Positions 1 through 6,727 of a stretch of DNA of 64,000 nucleotides are shown one piece after another (positions within the stretch are counted from its first letter, which is position 1; each line of letters begins with the position of its first letter). The DNA comes from DATLLN01 sp963720885 (lineage in GTDB: Bacteria; Actinomycetota; Thermoleophilia; Gaiellales; JAICJC01): assembly GCA_963720885.1 (NCBI GenBank), contig CAVRGW010000002.1, positions 620,001 to 684,000 of the forward strand, in the 5' to 3' direction. The translations under genes were made by a program, and so were the position numbers. Below the pieces are notes generated by a model. That model worked only from the letters and a program-made list of their open reading frames with translations, was not told where the DNA came from and did no database searches.

Positions 1-248
1 TGAACGGCGACCCGGTGGTCAAGCAGTTCGGCGTCGGCCTCTCCAGCGCCGTGTTCCTGGCCGCGACGATGGTGCTGATGCTCGCGCCCGCGGTGCTGAT
101 CCTGTTGGGCAAGTGGGCGTGGTGGATGCCGCGCTGGCTGGGGAAGATCCTGCCCACCATCGACATCGAGGGCACGGGGCTGACCCCGCCCAAGTCGGAG
201 CCGCCGGAACTGCCGTCCGCGGAGCCGGACGCGGCGCCTGTGCGATGA
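1..248 (+). CDS. MMPL/RND-family transporter, C-terminal fragment
   Basis: Only the last ~81 residues lie in the window; the gene begins upstream, read in the frame whose first whole codon is at base 3. What is visible is the final transmembrane helix (VFLAATMVLMLAPAVLILLG) followed by a WWMPRW stretch and a Pro/Glu-rich cytoplasmic tail. In MMPL transporters the last helix is typically followed by exactly this kind of WWLPRWLD.LLP segment. The family exports lipids or small hydrophobic molecules across the inner membrane using the proton gradient. Family is well supported; substrate cannot be judged. Confidence 0.75.
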   Translation, partial: NGDPVVKQFGVGLSSAVFLAATMVLMLAPAVLILLGKWAWWMPRWLGKILPTIDIEGTGLTPPKSEPPELPSAEPDAAPVR

Positions 249-255
249 TGGCCGC

Positions 256-465
256 GTGGCCGAGATCGATCCCGAGCAGGCCGCCGAGCGGATCCGCAAG
301 CTGATCGTCGTCGGCGACAACCGCCTCAAGCAGGGCGGCGACGACAAGTACGCGAAGGCACGCGGAACGTTCGAGCAGGCGCTGCGGCTCGCACAGGAGG
401 CCGGCCTCGAAGATCGCTTCCGCCCGTTCATCGAGCGGCGGCTGGCGGACCTGCCCTCGGCGTAA
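256..465 (+). CDS. small TPR-like helical protein
   Basis: 69-residue soluble protein starting at GTG 8 bases after the MMPL stop, so probably cotranscribed with it. The sequence is charged and helical. A stretch from KYAKARGTFEQALRLAQEAG resembles one tetratricopeptide helix pair, and the protein ends ADLPSA. No enzyme motif is visible. The TAA stop is the left end of the palindrome at 462-490, so the gene terminates inside a hairpin. Function unknown; a real gene is likely from frame, codon bias and spacing. Confidence 0.6.
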   Translation: MAEIDPEQAAERIRKLIVVGDNRLKQGGDDKYAKARGTFEQALRLAQEAGLEDRFRPFIERRLADLPSA

Positions 466-490
466 AAACGGGGTCAGACCCCGTTTTTAC
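462..490. repeat. GGGGTCAGACCCC palindrome, copy 1 (bidirectional terminator-like)
   Basis: Perfect inverted repeat with 14-base arms around a single central A. The core is GGGGTC-A-GACCCC and the outer arms end in A5/T5 and TAA/TTA. It lies between convergent genes and gives both their stop codons: TAA at 463-465 for the rightward gene and TAA (minus) at 487-489 for the leftward one. The GC stem flanked by A/T runs has the form of a factor-independent terminator in both directions. Related copies occur at 17976-18008 and 29077-29205. Confidence 0.85.
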
Positions 491-852
491 ACGCCCGCCA
501 GTACCTGGTCCAGCTCGCAGCGCTCGGGCGGCCGCGTCCAGCGCCGGACGACGCAGCCGTCGGGTCCGACGTAGAGCACGGTCGGCGCGACGTGCACGCC
601 CAGGCGCCCGGCGAGCCGGCCGCCGCGGCCCGCCAGCTGCTCGACCACGACGACGTCGCCGCCGTGCGACGCGGCCGCCGCCGCCAGCCGGTTCAGGGAG
701 ACGCGCGAATGGCCCGGGCCGGGCGCCGAGAACTGCAGGAACACGCCGAGCGGCGGAAACTCGTCCAACCCCAGCTCGCGCGGGGCGACCACGCCCCTGC
801 CCGCCGTCAGCTGGCGCACGAACAGCCGTCGCGAGGAGCGAAGCAGCCCCAT
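487..852 (-). CDS. thioredoxin-like fold protein without CxxC
   Basis: 121-residue protein; the ATG at 852 is 5 bases downstream of the glycosyltransferase stop. VFLQFSAPGPGHSR sits where thioredoxin-fold proteins carry the CxxC redox site, and VAPTVLYVGPDGCVVRRW matches the cis-Pro (VAPT) strand and following beta hairpin. The fold is probably thioredoxin/TlpA-like, but both active-site cysteines are absent, so a dithiol oxidoreductase role is unlikely. It is last in a leftward run after an ABC transporter and a glycosyltransferase, and its stop codon is supplied by the palindrome at 462-490. Confidence 0.6.
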   Translation of the reverse strand: MGLLRSSRRLFVRQLTAGRGVVAPRELGLDEFPPLGVFLQFSAPGPGHSRVSLNRLAAAAASHGGDVVVVEQLAGRGGRLAGRLGVHVAPTVLYVGPDGCVVRRWTRPPERCELDQVLAGV

Positions 853-857
853 GCCGC

Positions 858-1844
858 TCAGGATACCGAGCGGAGCACCGCTTCGATCCGCGCGGCCTGA
901 ACGGCGACGTCGTGCTCGGCCGCCACGCGCACCGCGGCGTCGCACGGCACCGGCAGCGCCGCCGCCGTTCGCATCCCGGCCGCAATGTCGTCGACGCTCG
1001 ACGGATCGACCAGCGCACCGCAATCCGGCGTCACGAACTCCGGCGGCCCGCCGACCCGGGTCGCCACCACCGGCCGCGCGCACGCCAGCGCCTCCAGCAG
1101 CGCCTGGCCCTGCGGCTCGACCAGGCTGGGCTGGCAGAGCACGTCGCACAGGGCCAGCTCGGCGAGCAGCTGCTCGTGCGGGACGCGGCCAAGGAACTCG
1201 ACGCCCGCCGGCGCGATCGCCCGCAGCCGGCCGTCGAGCGGCCCCGCGCCGACGATCCGCAGCGTCCCGTGCCCCAGCAGCCGGAACGCCTCGAGCAGCC
1301 GGCCGACGTTCTTGCGCTCCGTCAGCGAGCCGACGTACAGGAACCGCGTTCCGTCGCCGGGCGCCCGCGGTGCCGGCTGCCAGACGGTCGTGTCGACGCC
1401 ACAGTCGATCACCTCCAGCCGGCGCGGCCTGCTCGGCAGCCGCTCGGCAAGGTACTCCGACACGCAGATCACCGCCGCCGCCCGGGAGATCACCGCACGG
1501 GTGGCCATGGCCAGCGGGCCGCCCCGCTCGGCGTTGGCGACGTCGCCACCGTGTGCCGTCACGACGAACGGCCTGCGTGTCGCGGCGGCGATCAGGCCGG
1601 TCGGCACCAGGTAGTGCGCATAGACGACGTCGGGCTTGACGCGGCGCGCCGCCGCGGCCGTCCGCGCTGCCAGCCTCGCGTATTTCGCCGGCGTGTGCAC
1701 GCGGCCGTGCGCGGGGTCGTCGAGCACGACCGGCACCACCTCGTTGCCGCGGGCGACCAGCGCGCGCTCCAGGTTGCGTACGAAGATGCCGAACTCCGGG
1801 CGCCCGGCACTGGGGTACATGTTCGAGACCAGCAGGATCCGCAT
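858..1844 (-). CDS. glycosyltransferase family 4 (GT-B fold)
   Basis: 328 residues, short but complete for a GT4 enzyme. The N-terminal Rossmann half begins MRILLVSNMYPS, has the glycine loop EFGIFVRNLE and an acceptor-side VTAHGGDV. The C-terminal half has FLYVGSLTERKNV, the usual start of the nucleotide-sugar-binding domain, and the EX7E-type segment EPQGQALLEALACARPVVAT ahead of VGGPPEFV. Such enzymes move a sugar from a nucleotide-sugar donor to lipid, protein or polysaccharide on the cytoplasmic face. It starts 12 bases after the upstream permease stop. Donor and acceptor are unknown, and any link to the transporter is positional only. Confidence 0.85.
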   Translation of the reverse strand: MRILLVSNMYPSAGRPEFGIFVRNLERALVARGNEVVPVVLDDPAHGRVHTPAKYARLAARTAAAARRVKPDVVYAHYLVPTGLIAAATRRPFVVTAHGGDVANAERGGPLAMATRAVISRAAAVICVSEYLAERLPSRPRRLEVIDCGVDTTVWQPAPRAPGDGTRFLYVGSLTERKNVGRLLEAFRLLGHGTLRIVGAGPLDGRLRAIAPAGVEFLGRVPHEQLLAELALCDVLCQPSLVEPQGQALLEALACARPVVATRVGGPPEFVTPDCGALVDPSSVDDIAAGMRTAAALPVPCDAAVRVAAEHDVAVQAARIEAVLRSVS

Positions 1845-1856
1845 GCGCGGATTGTG

Positions 1857-2690
1857 TCAGCCGACGATGTCCGCGCCCGCCGAACCCGTCTGCCGGCGCT
1901 CCACCCACTGGCGGCCGACCTCGGTGACGACGACCAGCACCAGCGAGATCGCGATCACGATGGCGGCGATCGCCAGCAGCTCGGGGCGCGACGCAGGCAC
2001 CTTGGTGCCGCTGTACACGAAGATCGGGAAGGTGCGGTCGCCGGGCGGGATCAGGAACGACGCGATCGCGTACTCGTCGAACGAGATCGTGAACGACACG
2101 ATCATCGACGAGACGATGGCCGGGGTGATCAGCGGCCGGGTGATCCGCCAGAACGAGCCGACCTCGCTGGAGCCGAGGTCGCGCGCGGCCTCGGGCAGGG
2201 ACGCGTCCAGCGTCCGCAGCCGGGGCAGGATGATCAGGATGGTGTACGGCACCGTGATCACCACGTGCCCGGCCAGCACCGCGATCCACGACTGGTTGAG
2301 CCCCGCCTGGTGGATCAGGATCAGCATGCCGATCGCCAGCACGATGTAGGGCACGACCAGCGGCAGCATCATCAGCGCCGTCACCGCGGGCCGTAGGAAC
2401 ACGCGCCGGGCCGACAGGCCGAGCGCACCGATCACGCCCAGCGTGGTCGCGAAGATCGCGTTGCAGACCGCGATCTTGGCGGACAGCGTGACCGCGTCGA
2501 CCAGCTCGGAATCGTTGAACGCCGCGTCGTACCACCGCGTCGTGAACCCGGACAGCGGCAGCGCCGGGATCGTGCTGTCGTTGAACGAGAAGACGAAGAT
2601 GACCACCAGCGGCGCGTACAAGAACATCACCAGCAGGGTGAAGTAGGTGCCCAGCCCCCAGCGGCCCAGCCTGCCGACCGCCGGGTTCAC
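1857..2690 (-). CDS. polyamine-type ABC transporter permease (PotC-like)
   Basis: 277 residues, inner membrane, about six helices. It starts at GTG 2690, overlapping the TGA of the upstream permease by 4 bases. The cytoplasmic ATPase-docking EAA loop is EAARDLGSSEVGSFWRITRP, and FNDSTIPALPLSGFTTRWYDAA after the first helix is typical of PotC-class permeases. It should pair with the permease at 2687-3646 and the binding protein at 3659-4843 to import a small cationic or amino compound. No ATPase gene is adjacent, so an ATPase encoded elsewhere must energise it. Confidence 0.85.
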   Translation of the reverse strand: MNPAVGRLGRWGLGTYFTLLVMFLYAPLVVIFVFSFNDSTIPALPLSGFTTRWYDAAFNDSELVDAVTLSAKIAVCNAIFATTLGVIGALGLSARRVFLRPAVTALMMLPLVVPYIVLAIGMLILIHQAGLNQSWIAVLAGHVVITVPYTILIILPRLRTLDASLPEAARDLGSSEVGSFWRITRPLITPAIVSSMIVSFTISFDEYAIASFLIPPGDRTFPIFVYSGTKVPASRPELLAIAAIVIAISLVLVVVTEVGRQWVERRQTGSAGADIVG

Positions 2691-3646
2691 GTCTCCTCCC
2701 TCAGATCCATCGTCAGGAAGCGGGCGGAGAACGCCACCAGCACGACCACGATCAGCATCAGCCAGATCGACAGCACGGCGCCGTAGTTCCAGTCGATGGC
2801 GGTGCCGACGAACAGATCCTGGATCGCCTGGCCGAACATGTACGTCTCGGAGCCGCCGACCAGCTGCGGCGTGATGAACTCGCCGGTGGTCGGGATCAGC
2901 ACGAACACGAAGCCGGCGATCACGCCGGGCAGCGACAGCGGCAGCGTGATCCGCAGGAACGTCATGAAGCGGCTGGCGCCGAGATCCTGCGCCGCCTCGA
3001 TCAGCCGCCGGTCCATGTTCTCCATGACCACGAACATCGGCAGCGCCACGAACGGGATCCACGAGTAGGCCAGCACCAGCCCGACCGAGAACCAGGTGTT
3101 GATCAGCCACGAGACGGCGTTGCCCTGGTCTCGCAGGCCCAGCTCCCAGAGCAGCGAGTTGATCACGCCGTTGTTGTTCAGCATCACCTGCCACGCCAGC
3201 ACGCGCAGCAGGAAGCTCGTGAAGAAGGGCGCCAGCAGCACCAGCAGCAGCACGTAGCGGCGGCGGTGGGCGATGAAGGCCAGGAAGTAGGCCACCGGAT
3301 AGGCGGCGATCGTCGTCAGCAGGGACACCAGGACGGTGATGCCCATCGACTTCGTGAACGTGTTCCAGAACGGCGAGTCGGTGTTCCAGGGCGGGAAGAA
3401 CGTCCACTTGTCCGGGAAGAAGTCGAGCCAGTCCTGGTACGAGAACGTGGCGATCACGCCGGTCAGGTTGGTCAGCAGGAACAGGCTGTACATCCCGACC
3501 AGGATGATCGGGAAGATCAGCAGCGCCAGCAGATAGGCGGTGGGCGGCAGCACCAGCCACCCCTTGCCGGGGTGGAAACCGCGACGCCGCCGGCCGACCC
3601 GCTTGGGGGTCGGCCGGCGCTCGGTCGCTTTGTCGGCGACGGCCAC
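2687..3646 (-). CDS. polyamine-type ABC transporter permease (PotB-like)
   Basis: 319 residues with a basic N-terminal tail (KRVGRRRRGFHPGKG) before the first helix and about six membrane segments. The EAA loop reads EAAQDLGASRFMTFLRITLP followed by LSLPGVIAG, as in PotB/PotH permeases. It starts 12 bases after the binding-protein stop and is translationally coupled to the next permease by a 4-base overlap. Substrate cannot be deduced beyond the spermidine/putrescine/amino-compound class. Confidence 0.85.
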   Translation of the reverse strand: MAVADKATERRPTPKRVGRRRRGFHPGKGWLVLPPTAYLLALLIFPIILVGMYSLFLLTNLTGVIATFSYQDWLDFFPDKWTFFPPWNTDSPFWNTFTKSMGITVLVSLLTTIAAYPVAYFLAFIAHRRRYVLLLVLLAPFFTSFLLRVLAWQVMLNNNGVINSLLWELGLRDQGNAVSWLINTWFSVGLVLAYSWIPFVALPMFVVMENMDRRLIEAAQDLGASRFMTFLRITLPLSLPGVIAGFVFVLIPTTGEFITPQLVGGSETYMFGQAIQDLFVGTAIDWNYGAVLSIWLMLIVVVLVAFSARFLTMDLREET

Positions 3647-3658
3647 CCGATGGCCGTC

Positions 3659-4843
3659 CTAGCTCGCCTTGACTTCAGCCCAGACGCGCTGGTAGTCGGC
3701 CCGGTTGGGGATCCACTGCTCGAGATGCGTCGGCGGATCCAGCGCCTTCGGATCGCCGATCTTGAGCTTGGTGGCCAGCTCCTGGTCCTTGATCTCGCTG
3801 ACCTGGACCGTCGAGTCGGACGAGCCGTACGCGAACAGGTTGGTCAGGTCGACGCACGCGTCGTGCGCGATGAACGACTCCACGTACTCGTGCGCGTGGA
3901 TCGGGCTGGCCGTGTCCTTGCCCAGCATGAACCCGCACACCCACGCCAGGATGCCCTGCGACGGCTCCTGCATGAACTCGACCTTGTCCTCGCCCAGCGC
4001 CGCGGCCATGTCCTTGTAGTCGTTCGGCCACGAGTACGTGACCCAGATGTCGCCGGACTTGAAGGCCGGCTGCATGTTGCCGTACTCGCTCGTCCAGTAG
4101 AACTTGTTCAGCGGCTTCTGCTTGATCAAGAGCTCCTTCGCCCGGTCGAGCTCGTCCGCCGTCATGTGGTACGGCTCCTTGGCCGGCGGATCGCTCAGCA
4201 GACCGGCGATCTCGACCGGCGTCGAACCGCCGTCCCACATCGAGATCTTGCCGCTGTACTTCTCGTTCCAGAACAGCTCCCAGCCGGTTGCGTCGGCCGG
4301 GTCGATCTTGTCCTTGCGGTACAGGATCGAGGAGAAGCCCCAGTCCCAGGGGATCCAGTACTGCTGGCCGTTGACCTTGCCGCGCTCGACCATCTCGGGG
4401 AAGAGGTTCCCGAAGCTGGGCAGCAGGCTGGTGTCGAACGGCTGGACGACGCCGGCGTTGACGTAGTCCTGGATGTAGCCGACGCAGGGATGCAGCAGGT
4501 CGAACTTCTGCCCGGCCTTCATCGCGTTCAGGTTCTTGTCGTCGTTGCCGTAGTCCGCGAACTTGAGGCTGCTCGCCCCGTACTTCTTGGTGTAGCTCTT
4601 CCCCGCGAGCAAGCCGTAGGTCTGCGCCTTCGTGCCGCCGGCCTCGTAGCCAGGCCATTCGGAGATGACCAGCTTGTTCGGCTCGGCCGAGACGTCGCCG
4701 CCGTAGGTAACCGGCGCGACACTGGACGCGCCACCGCCCGTGTCGGCCTTGATCCCGGAGCTCGAACCGCAGCCGCTGAGGACAACCGCCCCACCGAGGG
4801 CAGCCGATCCCTTGAGGAAGTCGCGCCGATCCATTCGCCTCAT
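3659..4843 (-). CDS. ABC transporter solute-binding lipoprotein (PotD-like), Tat-type signal
   Basis: I place the start at ATG 4843, preceded by a near-perfect AGGAGGAC ribosome site at 4847-4854, giving 394 residues; an in-frame ATG at 4873 lacks this. The N terminus RRMDRRDFLKG is a twin-arginine motif, followed by a hydrophobic stretch and lipobox VVLSGC, so it should be exported folded and lipid-anchored outside the membrane. Downstream features such as YIPWDWG-like QYWIPWDWGFSSILYRKDKI are typical of bacterial binding proteins of the spermidine/putrescine class. First gene of the operon running leftward to about 487. Confidence 0.85.
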   Translation of the reverse strand: MRRMDRRDFLKGSAALGGAVVLSGCGSSSGIKADTGGGASSVAPVTYGGDVSAEPNKLVISEWPGYEAGGTKAQTYGLLAGKSYTKKYGASSLKFADYGNDDKNLNAMKAGQKFDLLHPCVGYIQDYVNAGVVQPFDTSLLPSFGNLFPEMVERGKVNGQQYWIPWDWGFSSILYRKDKIDPADATGWELFWNEKYSGKISMWDGGSTPVEIAGLLSDPPAKEPYHMTADELDRAKELLIKQKPLNKFYWTSEYGNMQPAFKSGDIWVTYSWPNDYKDMAAALGEDKVEFMQEPSQGILAWVCGFMLGKDTASPIHAHEYVESFIAHDACVDLTNLFAYGSSDSTVQVSEIKDQELATKLKIGDPKALDPPTHLEQWIPNRADYQRVWAEVKAS

Positions 4844-4886
4844 GAAGTCCTCCTGAAGAGCCGCCCTTGACACGAGAGAAGGGACG

Positions 4887-4915
4887 AATGTAGCGACAAC
4901 TGCGGCCGGAGTCCA
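4887..4915 (-). promoter_or_regulatory. putative promoter of the 4843 ABC operon
   Basis: On the minus strand, TGGACT (4910-4915) and TACATT (4887-4892) are separated by 17 bases, a fair match to sigma-70 type -35/-10 boxes. They lie 44-72 bases upstream of the binding-protein ATG. Pattern recognition only. Confidence 0.35.
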
Positions 4916-4930
4916 GAATGCCTGTTACAC

Positions 4931-5539
4931 ATGCGCCTCATGCACCGTGTCGGCTGGACCATCGTTTTACTCCTGCTTGGAGCGGGTTTGGCGGGCTGCG
5001 GCGGCTCCTCCTCGGGCGGTTCGTCCGGCAGCGCGCCGATCCCGGCCCCCCAGCAACCGGCCCGCGAGCTGCCGTTGCTCGCCACCTCCACACTGCCCGA
5101 CCTCGACCACACGGAGCGCGGCCTCGACCTGTCCGCCCTCGCCGCCGAGGGCCCGAAGGGCGGCGATCTGCAGGCCCATTTGGCGGACTGGAGCTACCGC
5201 ACCGGCTCCGAGCGCGAGTTCAAGGGGGGCACCCCCAGCCGGTATCTGGACGTGGTCTCGCGGACGCTGGTTTTCGGCACGGCCGCCGGGGCGCGCGACT
5301 TCGTCGGCTTCGTCCGCGACCACCCCGGCACGTACGTCGGGGCGCTGAGGCTGGTACGGCCGGTCAAGGGCCAAGGCCGCGACGGATTCCTGCTGGTGGC
5401 GCGGGGCTGCGGCTGCCACCGGGAGACGCCGCTGATGCTCTACCTGGCGAGCAGCGGCAGGCGGGTCACCTGGCTGATGGCGAACGGGCCGCAGGTGACG
5501 CCGAGCTCGACCCTCCAGCTTGCCGCACACGCCCCATGA
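4931..5539 (+). CDS. hypothetical lipoprotein
   Basis: 202 residues with a classic lipoprotein signal: basic start, hydrophobic WTIVLLLLGAGLAGC, then a Gly/Ser-rich linker. The mature part includes FVGFVRDHPGTYVGALRLVRPV and a vicinal cysteine pair in ARGCGCHRETP, which may form a disulfide. I recognise no named domain. It is divergent from the ABC operon, and its last 74 bases overlap the end of the convergent MFS gene. Probably an extracytoplasmic anchored protein of unknown role. Confidence 0.7.
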   Translation: MRLMHRVGWTIVLLLLGAGLAGCGGSSSGGSSGSAPIPAPQQPARELPLLATSTLPDLDHTERGLDLSALAAEGPKGGDLQAHLADWSYRTGSEREFKGGTPSRYLDVVSRTLVFGTAAGARDFVGFVRDHPGTYVGALRLVRPVKGQGRDGFLLVARGCGCHRETPLMLYLASSGRRVTWLMANGPQVTPSSTLQLAAHAP

Positions 5540-6671
5540 CGGTGCGGCGGATGACCTCCGCGGTGGCCAGGCAGGCAACCGCCATCGTCAGGTAGGCCGG
5601 TGCGTCGCCCACGAACTCGGCCAGCGTCCCGCCGACCGGCGGGCCGACCACCGACCCCATGCCCCACGCCAGGTTGACCAGGCCCAGCACCAGCCCGTGG
5701 CCGACACCGGCGAGCTCCGCTCCGTCGGCCCCCAGCGGATAGCCGACGCCGTACAGCACTGACTGCAGCGGCCCGAGCACCAGCACCATGCCGGCGACCA
5801 CGCCGGCCGCCAGGGGCAGGCTCAGGAAGGACACGGCCGCGGCCAGCGCGAGGCAGTCCCAGAACGCGACCCGGGGGCGGCCGATGCGGTCGCCGACGCG
5901 CCCGCTGAGGATGATCGCCACCGCGCCCAGCGCGGCGCCGCCCGCGAACAGGGCCCCGATCTCGGACTGCGAGTAGCCGTGGTCGCCGAGGCGTAGCGAC
6001 AGCAGCACCTGCATCGTGCCTCCGACCATGGCGACCAGCGTGACGACCAGCAGCGCGAGCCCGATCAGACGCTCGCGCGCGACGGCGCGCACCGCGGGCA
6101 GGAAGCTTCGTTCCCGCTCCACCAGCTCGCTGCCGCGCGGCAGGAACATCGCGACCACGCCGAGCGACGCGACCACCGCCGCGGCCACCAGGAACGTCGC
6201 CTCGGCCCCGGCCAGCGACGCGCCGAGCCCGCCGATCAACGGCCCGGCGATCATGCCCATGGTCGCGGCCGAGTTGGCGATCCCGATCGTCCGGCCGCGG
6301 CGCTCGACCGGCGCGGACTCGGCGAGCCATGCCAGGCCGGCGCTCCAGGTGATCGCCGACGCCAGCCCCTGGGCGAAGCGGCCTGCGAGCAGCGCGCCGT
6401 AGCTGGGCTCGAGCGCGACCACCACGGTCGCAGCACCCATGATCAGCTGGCCGGCGATCGCCACGTCGCGGGTACCGATCCGGTCGGCAAGGTGGCCGAC
6501 CGGCACGGCCAGCAGAATCACCCCGAAGCTGTATGCCGAGAGCAGCAGCGCGGCCTCCGGCTTGGACAGCCCGAAGTCGTCCGCGTAGGTCGGGAGCAGC
6601 GGCAGGATCGCCGCCCAGAGCGCCAGATCGACCGTCACCATGAGGGACACCAGGGCGGTCACCTTGCGCAT
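5466..6671 (-). CDS. MFS transporter
   Basis: 401 residues with about 12 hydrophobic helices. The loop 2-3 signature appears as GHLADRIGTRDV, and its second-half counterpart as SGRVGDRIGRPRV. A central basic loop follows helix 6. This layout fits drug/metabolite proton antiporters of the major facilitator superfamily. The C-terminal Arg/Ser-rich tail (GGSSSASPAARSPSAR) is encoded where the gene overlaps the convergent lipoprotein gene and could be a late extension. Monocistronic; substrate unknown. Confidence 0.85.
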   Translation of the reverse strand: MRKVTALVSLMVTVDLALWAAILPLLPTYADDFGLSKPEAALLLSAYSFGVILLAVPVGHLADRIGTRDVAIAGQLIMGAATVVVALEPSYGALLAGRFAQGLASAITWSAGLAWLAESAPVERRGRTIGIANSAATMGMIAGPLIGGLGASLAGAEATFLVAAAVVASLGVVAMFLPRGSELVERERSFLPAVRAVARERLIGLALLVVTLVAMVGGTMQVLLSLRLGDHGYSQSEIGALFAGGAALGAVAIILSGRVGDRIGRPRVAFWDCLALAAAVSFLSLPLAAGVVAGMVLVLGPLQSVLYGVGYPLGADGAELAGVGHGLVLGLVNLAWGMGSVVGPPVGGTLAEFVGDAPAYLTMAVACLATAEVIRRTVMGRVRQAGGSSSASPAARSPSAR

Positions 6672-6727
6672 CGCTTCATCCTACTGGGCGCCTCAATTCA
6701 CCCTTTCCAGGGACGATCACCGGGTTC

